From contig NZ_LT592170.1 of the NCBI RefSeq assembly GCF_900088825.1, positions 186,001-250,000 of the forward strand: a stretch of 64,000 bases of DNA, given 5' to 3'. This DNA comes from Thiomonas delicata. Its GTDB lineage: Bacteria > Pseudomonadota > Gammaproteobacteria > Burkholderiales > Burkholderiaceae_C. The translations under genes and the position numbers were made by a program. Positions 34,913-44,442 of the stretch are shown one piece after another. The number at the start of each line of letters is the position of its first letter. Positions within the stretch are counted from its first letter, which is position 1. The notes under the pieces were generated by a model, which saw nothing but the letters and a program-made list of their open reading frames with translations, made no database searches and had not been told where the DNA came from.

Positions 34913-35305
34913 TCAGTCGCGGCCATGACCGTGGCCATGGCCATGCTCTTCCCGATCCCTCTCCCGCATGCCCCGCTCGGGGCCGTATTCGGGCGTGCGG
35001 ACGAAGTACACCGGCACGCCGCAAGCGTTGTAGCGGCGGCAGTACTTGGCCCATTTCCTGGCCTGGCCCGGGGGCACGTGCATGTACACGGGGGCCGGCG
35101 CCACGACCGTGGGCGGGGGTGGCGCGATGATGACCGGCTGCGCGTACACCACGGGAGGCGGCGTGTTGCCGATGTCGACCCTGCCGTAGACGCCCGGCGC
35201 AAGCTGGCCGCCCACGCTCAAGGACACGCTTTGCGCCTGGGCAGGGGTTGCCGGCAGGCTTGCCGCGGCGAGCAGGGCCATGGCGGCGATGCGAACTGGG
35301 TTCAT
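34913..35305 (-). CDS. Exported Pro-rich protein with His-rich tail
   Basis: 130 residues from ATG 35305, with AGGAGG before it on the minus strand. A signal peptide (about 1-24, ending AQA) precedes a short beta-like stretch (VSLSVGGQLAPGVYGRVDIG), a Pro-rich segment (about 48-78), and a block with paired cysteines (KYCRRYNACGVPVYFVRTPEYG). The last residues, EEHGHGHGHGRD, look able to bind metal such as Ni or Zn. It resembles a class of short periplasmic proteins common in betaproteobacteria, function unknown. It converges on dps. Confidence 0.75.
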   Translation of the reverse strand: MNPVRIAAMALLAAASLPATPAQAQSVSLSVGGQLAPGVYGRVDIGNTPPPVVYAQPVIIAPPPPTVVAPAPVYMHVPPGQARKWAKYCRRYNACGVPVYFVRTPEYGPERGMRERDREEHGHGHGHGRD

Positions 35306-35412
35306 CGGAATGCCTCCTGAACATTGGGATGTGAGAACGTGCGACGCTCGAACCATAACGCAGGCCACGCCTGGCTGTTGACAGGCGCAGCCGCGGCTCG
35401 GCGCCGGAGATA

Positions 35413-36279
35413 ATGCGCCGCATGGCATCACGACTTCGCCTCTGGCTCGACCTCATCCGCTGGAACCGGCCCGCCGGCTGGCTGCTGCTGCTGTGGCCCA
35501 CCCTCTCGGCCCTGTGGATGGCGGCGGGAGGCTTTCCCGGCGCGACCCTGCTGGCGGTGTTCGTGCTCGGCACCATCCTCATGCGCTCGGCCGGCTGCAC
35601 CGTGAACGACGTGGCCGACCGCGATTTCGACCGCCACGTGCGCCGCACCGCGCACCGGCCCGTCACCTCCGGCGCGGTGTCGCCGCGCGAGGCGCTGGCG
35701 GTGGGCGCGGCGCTGGCGCTGGCCGCCTTCGCCCTGGTGCTGCTGACCAACGCGCTGACCATCGCCCTGTCGTTCGCCGCGCTGCTCATCGCCACGGCCT
35801 ATCCGTTCACCAAGCGCTGGCTGGCCGTGCCCCAGGCCTATCTGGGCGTGGCCTTCAGCTTCGGCATCCCCATGGCGTTCGCCGCGGCGCGCGGCGACGT
35901 GCCGCTGCTGGCCTGGTGGCTGCTGGCGGGGAACCTGTTCTGGGTGCTGGCCTACGACACGGAATACGCCATGGTGGACCGCGAGGACGACCTGAAGATC
36001 GGCATCAAGACCTCGGCCATCACCTTCGGCCGGGCGGACGTGGCCGCGGTGATGGCGAGCTATGCGATCTACCTCGCGATGTGGCTGGCAGCCGGCCTGC
36101 AACTGGGCTTGGGCTGGCCGTTCGCGCTCGGCCTGCTGGCTGCGGCCGGCATGGCGGTCTGGCACTACACACTCATCCGCCAGCGCGACCCGGCGCACTG
36201 CTTCACCGCTTTTCGCCACAACCACTGGCTGGGCTTCGCGGTGTTCGCCGGCACCGCAGCCGCCTACGCGCTGCGCTGA
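35413..36279 (+). CDS. ubiA: 4-hydroxybenzoate octaprenyltransferase UbiA
   Basis: 288 residues, about 8 membrane helices. It attaches the polyprenyl chain to 4-hydroxybenzoate in ubiquinone synthesis. The two Mg-diphosphate motifs are NDVADRDFD and [15 protein letters not shown] 35413 is near GGAG; ATG 35422 is an alternative. The gene stands alone, and its 3' end faces gdhA across a 22-base palindrome at 36295-36316 that may act as a two-way terminator. Confidence 0.95.
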   Translation: MRRMASRLRLWLDLIRWNRPAGWLLLLWPTLSALWMAAGGFPGATLLAVFVLGTILMRSAGCTVNDVADRDFDRHVRRTAHRPVTSGAVSPREALAVGAALALAAFALVLLTNALTIALSFAALLIATAYPFTKRWLAVPQAYLGVAFSFGIPMAFAAARGDVPLLAWWLLAGNLFWVLAYDTEYAMVDREDDLKIGIKTSAITFGRADVAAVMASYAIYLAMWLAAGLQLGLGWPFALGLLAAAGMAVWHYTLIRQRDPAHCFTAFRHNHWLGFAVFAGTAAAYALR

Positions 36280-36294
36280 AACGCTCATCCCCAG

Positions 36295-36316
36295 CCCTCC
36301 CCATGCATGGGGAGGG
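36295..36316. repeat. 22-base palindromic repeat, copy 1
   Basis: A perfect palindrome with arms CCCTCCCCATG / CATGGGGAGGG, between the converging ubiA and gdhA stops. A second copy, differing by one base, is at 42106-42127, again downstream of a gene end. This looks like a dispersed REP-type element that may block 3' exonucleases or end transcription. Confidence 0.7.
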
Positions 36317-36326
36317 AGCCGGGTTC

Positions 36327-37619
<1,293 letters not shown>

Positions 37620-37658
37620 TGATGTCTCCGTGCGTTGTGATGGCGCTCGTGGCGCCGA

Positions 37659-37692
37659 AGTGAATGGCGGCCTGGTAAGGCCGCCATTCACT
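37659..37692 (-). promoter_or_regulatory. Perfect 15-bp hairpin in the gdhA leader
   Basis: AGTGAATGGCGGCCT pairs fully with AGGCCGCCATTCACT around the loop GGTA. No T-run is seen on either strand. It lies 40 bases upstream of the gdhA ATG and 83 beyond the stop of the aldo/keto reductase gene. It could be an mRNA-stability element, a factor-assisted terminator for the upstream gene, or a binding site. Confidence 0.5.
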
Positions 37693-37774
37693 GTAACTGC
37701 GCCGTGAGGCCGGCGCCACCCCGCCGCGCAAGGTACGGACTGGTCAAGCTGATGCAAATCAGCAGATCTGCAGA

Positions 37775-38761
37775 TCAGCGGTTCAACGCCTGCATGGCCG
37801 CGTCGGGATAGCGCATGCCGCTGGCCGCCCCCGGGGGCATGGCCTGGTGGATGCGCAGCAGATCCTCCGTGCTCAGCGGCACCTGCAGCGCGCCCAGGTT
37901 TTCCTCCAGGCGCTCGATGCGCCGCGTGCCCGGAATGGGGATGATGTCGTCGCCCTGCGCCAGCAGCCAGGCCAGCGCCAACTGCGCCGCGGTGCAGCCG
38001 CGCTCGGCGGCCATGTCCCGCAGCGTGTCGGCCAGGCGCAGGTTGTGGGCCAGGTTCTCCGGCGTGAAGCGCGGGTTGTGCCGGCGCCAGTCGTCCGGCG
38101 CCAGATCGTCCAGTTGGCGAATCGCGCCGGTGAGAAACCCCCGTCCCAGCGGGCTGTACGCGACGAAGGCCATGCCCAGTTCGCGCACCGTATCCAGCAG
38201 CTCGCCCTCCGGGTCGCGGCTCCACAGCGAGTATTCCGTCTGCAGCGCGGCGATCGGGTGCACCGCGTGGGCACGCCGGATGGTGGCCGGCGCCGCCTCG
38301 GACAAGCCCAGCCAGCGCACCTTGCCGGCGCGCACCAGGCCGGCCATCGCCCCCACCGTGTCTTCGATGGGCACCTGCGGATCGACCCGGTGTTGGTAGT
38401 ACAGGTCGATCACGTCCACCTGCAGCCGTCGCAGGCTGGCATCGCAGGCCTGGCGCACGTACTCCGGCCGGCCGTTGACCCCGGCGAAGCTGCGGTCCGG
38501 CCCACGCACATTGCCGAACTTGGTCGCCAGCACCACCTGGCTGCGCCGGCCGCGAATGGCGCGGCCCACCAGCTCTTCGTTGTGGCCGGCGCCGTACATG
38601 TCGGCCGTGTCCAGAAAATTCAGGCCCAGATCGAGCGCGCGATGGATGGTGGCGATCGACTGCGCCTCGTCGGCCGGCCCGTAGAACTCCGACATACCCA
38701 TGCAGCCCAGACCCAAGGCGGACACCAGCGGACCGCTGGTGCCAAGATGTCGCATTTGCAT
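37775..38761 (-). CDS. Aldo/keto reductase
   Basis: 328 residues from ATG 38761, with GGGGAG 7 bases upstream. The (beta/alpha)8 NADPH-dependent fold is indicated by [17 protein letters not shown] (catalytic Asp and Tyr), ATKFG (Lys) and YYQHRVDP (His). It belongs to the AKR13-like group ([13 protein letters not shown]). Substrate unknown. It is monocistronic, 155 bases upstream of gdhA on the same strand. Confidence 0.9.
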   Translation of the reverse strand: MQMRHLGTSGPLVSALGLGCMGMSEFYGPADEAQSIATIHRALDLGLNFLDTADMYGAGHNEELVGRAIRGRRSQVVLATKFGNVRGPDRSFAGVNGRPEYVRQACDASLRRLQVDVIDLYYQHRVDPQVPIEDTVGAMAGLVRAGKVRWLGLSEAAPATIRRAHAVHPIAALQTEYSLWSRDPEGELLDTVRELGMAFVAYSPLGRGFLTGAIRQLDDLAPDDWRRHNPRFTPENLAHNLRLADTLRDMAAERGCTAAQLALAWLLAQGDDIIPIPGTRRIERLEENLGALQVPLSTEDLLRIHQAMPPGAASGMRYPDAAMQALNR

Positions 38762-38895
38762 CACAAGACTCCCCGACTGCCGGGCCCCGGATGCCGGCAC
38801 CCGATGCACTGGCATCCTAGAAAAAACCCCGCGCCGACACTGCAACAGTTTGTTCGCCGTGCGGCGCGATGCCGATCTTTGGCGCCCGCCCGGCC

Positions 38896-39069
38896 TCAGC
38901 CCTCCCGCTCCTTGCGCAGCGCGACCCGCGCCGCCCGCCGCTCGGCCTTGCGCGACTTGCCGTGCGTCCCCGCCTTGCGCTGAAGCGTCGGCGCCACCAG
39001 CGGATTGCGCGGCACCGACGGCGGCAGGCGCAGGATCTTGGCGCGGGCGCGTTTGCGGGAGAGTTTCAA
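38896..39069 (-). CDS. Small, very basic protein (57 residues, TTG start)
   Basis: On the minus strand a TTG at 39069 opens a frame rich in Lys and Arg: [17 protein letters not shown], then [19 protein letters not shown] and [11 protein letters not shown] before the stop. An in-frame stop lies four codons upstream of the TTG, so no earlier start exists. GGTGGA just before could serve as a weak ribosome site. The NPLV...RKAG.HGKS pattern looks like a conserved short protein of betaproteobacteria that I cannot name. Possibly ribosome- or RNA-associated from its charge. Confidence 0.45.
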   Translation of the reverse strand: MKLSRKRARAKILRLPPSVPRNPLVAPTLQRKAGTHGKSRKAERRAARVALRKEREG

Positions 39070-39146
39070 GGGTCCACCCGCTCAGGCCACACTACGATGA
39101 GCTGCTTCACTTTACCGAGCATGCTCAAAACCGTCAGCCTTTCATG

Positions 39147-41156
39147 CTATGGCTTTGGTTCTGCCGACCCCTGCTGCCGCTCAGAATTTGCGCCATGGCC
39201 TACCGCTTTGCCGGGCGATTGAGCAGTGACAAATGTCCCACCATTCGCACCCTCTTTCCCGACACCCGACGCATAGAACGCCAGATCAAATCCAAACCAC
39301 GTTTTCTTGGGGTCGATTGTTACCACAGTCCCAGTATCGCCATGTTCCCATGGTTTGAGCGCATTCACATTAACTGGCTGCAAGGTCGATTGCGGCAGTG
39401 TTGCAAAAATTCTGGCGACAGGATCGTAGATATTCGGGTCCAAGCTCTGTAGATGGTGCAAACTTTCACGCACTTCCGGACAAGCATCGGGGTAGAACGC
39501 GCATGCCTTTGCAAGGGTTAAAGCTGAATTATTTGGCTTTTTATTCAGTGCATAGAGATAAGCCAGCTTCTGCATAAACCACGCGCCCGTGTAATTTCCT
39601 ACTGCACGCTCTCCCAAGGCAATTTTTTCGCGTAACATGAACGGATCGACACTCAAACTGTAAAAATTAAGTGCCTCTACGATAGGCGAAAATCCAGGAC
39701 TTACGATAATATTTTGCAAATTTCTTTGATAGATTCCTTGATATTTCTTATATACTGAACTGTCAGCCGCCAAGGCTGTTAATTTCACGATATCTATATA
39801 CCTAGCACTTGCCCATCCCATGAACGCAAGCATGATCAACGGCAATAAACCAAGAAGAACCTGCACAGAGCGTGTTACAGGCCACTGCACTGCTGTACTG
39901 TCAAGTACACCCCAACACAAGGCAAACGGAATAAGATAATAGACATACCAAAGTGGAAACTCCGTCATGCTGTAACCCAACAGCATCACGCATACCCCTA
40001 GTGCGGGAACCTTCCATGCCGGCCAGGCTGCCAAACCAGTCCCCCATAGCTGCCTTGATATCAGCCACAAGCTGATACAGCCTGGTACCAACAATGCCAG
40101 CAAACCCGAGATACCAAATTCCGCCCCAATTTGCGCAAAGATATTGTGCGCATTGGTCGAGAACAAAGGATGCGCCTGCTGCAACCCCAGGCGAAACTCC
40201 CAATCAGAAAAGCTCCCAAACCCACCGCCGAATATCGGATGCGACTTAAATTCTGCCCACGCCACTTGCAGCATACCAAGGCGTTGCCCAAGACCCCGAT
40301 CCACCAACCGCTGCGTTCCTGGAGGAAACAACTGCCCAAGGCCTAGGCCAACATAGATTATCCATTGCAACATTAAATACGCTAACCCCACACCCAAAAC
40401 CCCTAATAGCGCAGCCCTGAATCTACTGCGGGGTTCGGCCCATAACATGCCAAAGCAAAGTCCCACGACAAATAAAAACCCAAAAGCGACTCGGCTTTGG
40501 GTCAGCGCAATACCACTCACCAGCAATAGCATAAGCGCGGCGACCAATGCCCGCTTCGCCACAACATATGCAACTCCTTGTCGCCCCCAATAAGCCAACG
40601 CCATCAATCCGAAACCAAGCACTAACGCAGATTGGTTACGTTGACCTAAATTTCCTGAGGGTGCTTGCAAAACCTGGCGTGGGAATAACCAGAAGGACTC
40701 TCCACCAGGATTAAAAAGCTGCACCCATATTAATAATGCAGTGCCCATCCCTGCCAAAAAAAAAGAAAAAAGCAAAAATCCCATAAGCCTTTCAGCGCCC
40801 CCCTGCCGCGCTACATTATGGCCGTACCATGCGGCCATTGCAGCGATAAGCAACGCCCCCAAAGGCCATAGCATGTAATCGAGACTTGCTTCCGGATGAA
40901 TCCGCACACCAACTAACAATAATACAATGAAAATGAGCGCAGAAATACTTGCCCATGGCAACTGCCATCGCGTCCTTAATAGCCCACCAACCACTGAGAT
41001 TGTGAATGCAAGCAAAAAACCTGCGCCAGCGGCAATCTCTTGATAAAAGCTCGGGATCGGCAGAAAGTGCTGGGGCGCCAATACTGCCGCGACGAATCCA
41101 AGAGCAATTAACACCAATGATAAATTTAGAATGAATAGATCTTTGGTTTTCAGCAC
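39147..41156 (-). CDS. PglL/Wzy-type O-oligosaccharyltransferase or O-antigen polymerase
   Basis: 669 residues with GTG start at 41156. About 12 membrane helices fill the first 430 residues. The signature PSGNLGQRNQSALVLGFG is the Wzy/ligase stretch found in PglL- and TfpW-like pilin glycosyltransferases, and STNAHNIFAQIGAEFG is the C-terminal periplasmic loop with the conserved His. The last 200 residues are a soluble tail, as in PglL C-terminal domains. It lies immediately downstream of pilA, the usual place for pilin glycosylation genes. Base composition is more AT-rich than the neighbours, hinting at transfer. An O-antigen role is less likely without other wzy-cluster genes. Confidence 0.8.
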   Translation of the reverse strand: MLKTKDLFILNLSLVLIALGFVAAVLAPQHFLPIPSFYQEIAAGAGFLLAFTISVVGGLLRTRWQLPWASISALIFIVLLLVGVRIHPEASLDYMLWPLGALLIAAMAAWYGHNVARQGGAERLMGFLLFSFFLAGMGTALLIWVQLFNPGGESFWLFPRQVLQAPSGNLGQRNQSALVLGFGLMALAYWGRQGVAYVVAKRALVAALMLLLVSGIALTQSRVAFGFLFVVGLCFGMLWAEPRSRFRAALLGVLGVGLAYLMLQWIIYVGLGLGQLFPPGTQRLVDRGLGQRLGMLQVAWAEFKSHPIFGGGFGSFSDWEFRLGLQQAHPLFSTNAHNIFAQIGAEFGISGLLALLVPGCISLWLISRQLWGTGLAAWPAWKVPALGVCVMLLGYSMTEFPLWYVYYLIPFALCWGVLDSTAVQWPVTRSVQVLLGLLPLIMLAFMGWASARYIDIVKLTALAADSSVYKKYQGIYQRNLQNIIVSPGFSPIVEALNFYSLSVDPFMLREKIALGERAVGNYTGAWFMQKLAYLYALNKKPNNSALTLAKACAFYPDACPEVRESLHHLQSLDPNIYDPVARIFATLPQSTLQPVNVNALKPWEHGDTGTVVTIDPKKTWFGFDLAFYASGVGKEGANGGTFVTAQSPGKAVGHGANSERQQGSAEPKP

Positions 41157-41207
41157 GGCAGCACTCGCTCATTGTGAAACTCAATTATCGCAACTCAAAT
41201 CTCAGAA

Positions 41208-41231
41208 ATAAAAAACCCGCCTTGCGGCGGG
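41208..41231 (-). terminator. Intrinsic terminator of pilA
   Basis: CCCGCC and GGCGGG form a stem around the loop (TTGC on the + strand); on the minus strand six T residues follow. It lies 21 bases after the pilA stop and before the glycosyltransferase gene, which is then probably expressed by read-through or its own promoter. Confidence 0.85.
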
Positions 41232-41251
41232 TGTAAGTCCCGGAGATGAGA

Positions 41252-41689
41252 TTAAGTGCAAGAAGAGGGAAGATAATTGGTAGAAATTGAACCTGCTTTG
41301 CAAGTCCACGAGAATGAGCCCCCGCTGGATGCGCCAACAAGCAGTAAAGTCTTACCGGAAATATTGGTATTCACCTTGGTCCCGCCATAAGTAATGGTAA
41401 TGGTGCCTGGCGTCGTGCCGACATCAACGCTAGTCACATAATTGCCATTGATGCTAGCCGCCTGGGCCAGGCCAGCTGATGCGTTGCTTGCGGGCCAGGT
41501 ACCGTGATTCGAGGCATATTCTGTCATCGCCGTCTTGGCACCATCTGCCAGTGAAAGGCCTTCCGTGACCTGTGCGCGGATGGTGTAGTTCTGATACGCC
41601 GGAATCGCGATCGCGGCCAGAATGCCGATGATGGCCACCACGATCATCAACTCGATCAGGGTGAAGCCTTGTTGCAGTTGCTTTTTCAT
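41252..41689 (-). CDS. pilA: Type IV pilin, major-pilin type (copy 1)
   Basis: 145 residues. The short leader MKKQLQQG is cut before Phe9 by the prepilin peptidase; [27 protein letters not shown] is the canonical N-terminal helix, with Glu13 as mature Glu5. The C-terminal disulfide loop is Cys130-Cys144. AGGAGC precedes the start. A sigma-54-like promoter lies at 41806-41820 and a terminator follows. The adjacent oligosaccharyltransferase suggests the pilin is glycosylated. Confidence 0.95.
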   Translation of the reverse strand: MKKQLQQGFTLIELMIVVAIIGILAAIAIPAYQNYTIRAQVTEGLSLADGAKTAMTEYASNHGTWPASNASAGLAQAASINGNYVTSVDVGTTPGTITITYGGTKVNTNISGKTLLLVGASSGGSFSWTCKAGSISTNYLPSSCT

Positions 41690-41805
41690 GAAAACAGCTC
41701 CTAGAAGTGTGAAGGCTTGCGGCCATTGCGCCGGAAAACACCGGTGTCGACGCCTGGCCGTTGTTGGGTTGACGTCAATCCCCCCTGCGGGGCCGGTTCG
41801 GAAAA

Positions 41806-41820
41806 GCAGCTTCCATGCCA
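41806..41820 (-). promoter_or_regulatory. Sigma-54 (RpoN) promoter of pilA
   Basis: The minus strand reads TGGCATGGAAGCTGCT: GG, exactly ten bases, then GC, close to the consensus TGGCACG-N4-TTGC. Transcription would start near 41795, about 105 bases before the pilA ATG. In many proteobacteria pilA is RpoN-dependent through PilSR. Confidence 0.7.
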
Positions 41821-42105
41821 GCGCGGTTGTTCACACATTGTGTGATCTGCTTCACGGTTTGGCGCCCATTCCAAAGTCCAGCCGGACAATTTTTGGTCTT
41901 AACTGACAATTTTTGATTCGATGCACCGGAACTTGTCAGTGCCGGTTGGCTTCCCGATGATCTGCCGACGTGCGCCGCTGCGCGCCTGAAAACTGATATG
42001 CAAATCTTGTGCCGAAGCGCCGCATGGAAACCGCGGGTCCGCGCAAAACGGGGGCTATTGCGATTTCCACAGACGACGGCCGACGCATGGCGGGTGAGCT
42101 GTGCC

Positions 42106-42127
42106 CCCTCCCCATACATGGGGAGGG
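42106..42127. repeat. 22-base palindromic repeat, copy 2
   Basis: Arms CCCTCCCCAT / ATGGGGAGGG around AC; it differs from the copy at 36295-36316 by a single base in the centre. It lies about 190 bases downstream of the second pilin gene. Confidence 0.7.
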
Positions 42128-42317
42128 TTGGGGTGGGGAGGAGTCGGGCGGTCAGGAATTTGGGAAACATCAACCGGGCTTCGGACCTTGTCTGCCCGAT
42201 ACCGCCGCGCGATCGGGGCTGCGATTGGAAGATCGCGGCTCAAGACAAGCGGGCAGGCCATGGGCTCCCGCACGCGCGGCTGAGGCCGCGCCTGATTCAG
42301 GCCAAGCGACAAGAAAC

Positions 42318-42791
42318 CTAGGCGCAGGAGCTCGGCAGGTACTGCCGGGGCACGGCGGTGGCGGGAGCGGTGCCGCCCGGCGCGGTGGTGCAGGTCCATA
42401 GCAAGCCGTCCGCGGACGACTTGCCGGACAGGTAGAGGGTTTTGTTCTGGATCGCGGTGTTGGCGTTCCCGCCGTAGACGATGGTGATGAGGCCGTTGGC
42501 GGCGTCCACGCGCTTGACGTAGTTGCCCGTGATGGACTGCGGCTGCGCCAGACCGGCGGACTGATTGCTGCCGGGAAATGCGCCGTGCTGGGAATAAAAG
42601 TCCCACACCGCCACCTTGGCGCCGGTGGCCAGGCTCAGCCCTTCCGTGACCTGGGCGCGGACGGTGTAGTTCTGGTAGGCGGGGATGGCGATGGCGGCCA
42701 GGATGCCGATGATGGCAACCACGATCATCAGCTCGATCAGGGTGAAACCCTTGTTCAAAAAGCCGGCGGCTGGACGCTGGACGTGGCGCAT
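42318..42791 (-). CDS. Type IV pilin (copy 2)
   Basis: 157 residues from ATG 42791, with AGGGAA upstream. The leader ([15 protein letters not shown]) is longer than in copy 1 and is cut before Phe16; the hydrophobic helix is identical over some 25 residues. The C-terminal disulfide loop ends PSSCA, as PSSCT in copy 1. The middle region differs. Tandem pilin copies may give antigenic or functional variation. No sigma-54-like site was found before it. Confidence 0.92.
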   Translation of the reverse strand: MRHVQRPAAGFLNKGFTLIELMIVVAIIGILAAIAIPAYQNYTVRAQVTEGLSLATGAKVAVWDFYSQHGAFPGSNQSAGLAQPQSITGNYVKRVDAANGLITIVYGGNANTAIQNKTLYLSGKSSADGLLWTCTTAPGGTAPATAVPRQYLPSSCA

Positions 42792-43120
42792 GGTGGATTC
42801 CCTGTGGTCGTTGGTTCTGTAGGTGGTTTGCCCGTAGCGCTGCGCGGCCATGCCGGACTGTCTGCGCCTGCGCGCGCCTGGATGAAGCGAAGCCTCCGCA
42901 ACAATTAGGCCTGAGCATACGCGCGGAAGGCGTGACGGATTTCACGGAAACCCCGTCAAAATCAACGCATTAAAACGGTTGGCGGCCGAAAAACGTCAGC
43001 CGCTTTTGATTCTTGACACAGACGTGACGAAAAGTGTCGGTACGTGCGGCGGACATTCAAAAGCCCGCGCGCGTTGCGTTGACTACACTTGACGTAAACG
43101 TCAACCGGACACCCGCCCGC
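42792..43120. other. Divergent promoter region between pilin copy 2 and liuR
   Basis: 329 bases with no gene. It holds the LiuR box at 43089-43104. No other clear element was recognised. Confidence 0.5.
43089..43104 (+). promoter_or_regulatory. LiuR operator in front of liuR
   Basis: TTGACGTAAACGTCAA, a near-perfect palindrome 16 bases long that ends 16 bases before the liuR ATG. It matches the known LiuR box type of beta- and gammaproteobacteria and implies autoregulation. A variant with 14 of 16 bases equal lies before liuA. Confidence 0.8.
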
Positions 43121-43528
43121 ATGGCCGAACCGAGCAAGAGCACCTACACGATCACCGAACTGGCGCGCGAGTTCGGCCTCACGCCGCGCGCGATCCGCTT
43201 CTACGAGGAAGCCGGCCTGCTCAGCCCGCGACGCCAAGGGCGCCAGCGCGTGTACGCGCAGCGCGACCGCACGCGGCTGAAGCTGACCCAGCGCGGCAAG
43301 CGGCTGGGCATGAGCCTGGCGGAGATCAAGGAGCTGGTGACCATGTACGAGTCGCCGCGCGACACCGCGCCGCAACTGCGCCGCTACCTAGAAGTGCTCG
43401 CGCTGCACCGGCGCGACATCGAGGACCGCATGGCCGACCTGCAGGCCACGATGGCCGAGATCGGCGCCTACGAGGCCGAGGCGCGCGCCCTGCTGCGGGA
43501 TTTAGGTGACGAGGAAAGGCCGGCCTGA
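43121..43528 (+). CDS. liuR: MerR-family regulator LiuR
   Basis: 135 residues from ATG 43121. The N-terminal MerR helix-turn-helix (TITELAREFGLTPRAIRFYEEAGLLSPRR) is followed by a long dimerisation helix and no metal-binding cysteines. It controls branched-chain amino acid degradation in related bacteria. The matching box before it and before liuA supports the name. A vapBC pair now separates it from the liuA gene it should control. Confidence 0.88.
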   Translation: MAEPSKSTYTITELAREFGLTPRAIRFYEEAGLLSPRRQGRQRVYAQRDRTRLKLTQRGKRLGMSLAEIKELVTMYESPRDTAPQLRRYLEVLALHRRDIEDRMADLQATMAEIGAYEAEARALLRDLGDEERPA

Positions 43529-43533
43529 GACAA

Positions 43534-43962
43534 TCAGCCCGGCGAGTCGAGCCAGTTCTCCACGACGAGGCCGGGAACTCTGGAAAACTCACCCACGTTG
43601 ACTGTCACCAGGGTTGCCGCTTCTTGCAGCGCATGGGCGGCGATCAGCATGTCGTTGGGACCGATGCTCTGGCCCGTGCGCTCGAGATGCCAGCGCAAAA
43701 CGGCATAGTGCACGTCGACGGGTTGTTCGATGGGCCGAATGTCCAGTGCCGAGAGCACGGCCTCGACCTGCCGCAACAAACGCGGCGACCGGCTTTTTTC
43801 CGCGCCGAAGCGCAATTCCGCGCTCACGACGATGGACGTGAACACGGCGTTTTCACCCACCTGCGCAATGGCCTGCGCGACCGGGCCGCGCGGGCTTCGG
43901 ACCAAGGCGAAGAGGATGTTGGTGTCCAGCAGATACTGCGGCCCACGTTGCGGCGCGCTCAC
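43534..43962 (-). CDS. vapC: VapC-type PIN-domain toxin (pair 1)
   Basis: 142 residues. A PIN-domain ribonuclease with acidic residues in YLLDTNILFALV, SAELRFGAE and IGPNDMLIAAHAL. It overlaps the antitoxin gene by 4 bases, the usual arrangement. It points toward liuR and ends 6 bases from the liuR stop. The pair lies inside the liu region and is probably a horizontally acquired module. Confidence 0.9.
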   Translation of the reverse strand: MSAPQRGPQYLLDTNILFALVRSPRGPVAQAIAQVGENAVFTSIVVSAELRFGAEKSRSPRLLRQVEAVLSALDIRPIEQPVDVHYAVLRWHLERTGQSIGPNDMLIAAHALQEAATLVTVNVGEFSRVPGLVVENWLDSPG

Positions 43963-44201
43963 AGCGCCACGTCGTCCAGCGCGCCGAGTTCCGCGTCCAC
44001 GTCGGGAAACGGCTCGGCAAGATCGGGCAGGTCCGCGAGCGTGGCAAGCAGGCCCAGGACAGGCAGAGGCTCAATGATGAGTCGCGCACCTTCGCGGCGG
44101 ATCACCGCGTCGCGCGTAGGAAGTTCCATGTCGCGTGGAATCCTGACCGCCTGATTGCGGCCGTTGCGAAAGAGGCGCACGTGGCGTTGGGCGGTATCCA
44201 T
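43959..44201 (-). CDS. vapB: VapB-type AbrB-fold antitoxin (pair 1)
   Basis: 80 residues. The N-terminal AbrB-like swapped-hairpin (VRLFRNGRNQAVRIPRDMELP) binds DNA; the acidic C-terminus (LPDLAEPFPDVDAELGALDD) should wrap the toxin. It precedes vapC on the same strand. A palindrome at 44218-44235 just upstream is the likely operator. Confidence 0.88.
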   Translation of the reverse strand: MDTAQRHVRLFRNGRNQAVRIPRDMELPTRDAVIRREGARLIIEPLPVLGLLATLADLPDLAEPFPDVDAELGALDDVAL

Positions 44202-44217
44202 CCAGTCACTCCCATAA

Positions 44218-44235
44218 CATATGTTTGAACATATG
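44218..44235 (-). promoter_or_regulatory. Operator of vapBC pair 1
   Basis: CATATGTT, two bases, AACATATG: a perfect inverted repeat 16 bases before the vapB start. It is AT-rich in GC-rich surroundings and fits a VapB(C) autoregulatory site. Confidence 0.65.
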
Positions 44236-44351
44236 CCGCATGGATCCTGGTGTCAACCACTGCGGCCTTCCCGGGCGCAGCACGACACAGTGCCAGGGTC
44301 GTGTGTTTACAAAGTCCTGCAGTCTTTCTACAGTAACGCCTAGATATTCCT

Positions 44352-44367
44352 ATTACGTAAACGTCAA
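44352..44367 (+). promoter_or_regulatory. LiuR operator in front of liuA
   Basis: ATTACGTAAACGTCAA shares 14 of 16 bases with the box before liuR. It ends 75 bases before the liuA ATG, in the gap after vapB. It should bring the liuA transcript under LiuR. Confidence 0.75.
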
Positions 44368-44442
44368 TTGAGGTCAGCCCAGGCTTGGGTTGTGATTGAC
44401 GGGCCGGCGCGGCGCGCACGGATCACGACACGAGGAGATGTG

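Larger units (their letters stand above)
41690..42317. other. Gap between two pilin genes
   Basis: 628 bases without a recognisable gene. It contains the sigma-54-like promoter of pilA (41806-41820) and copy 2 of the 22-base palindrome (42106-42127). Confidence 0.5.
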
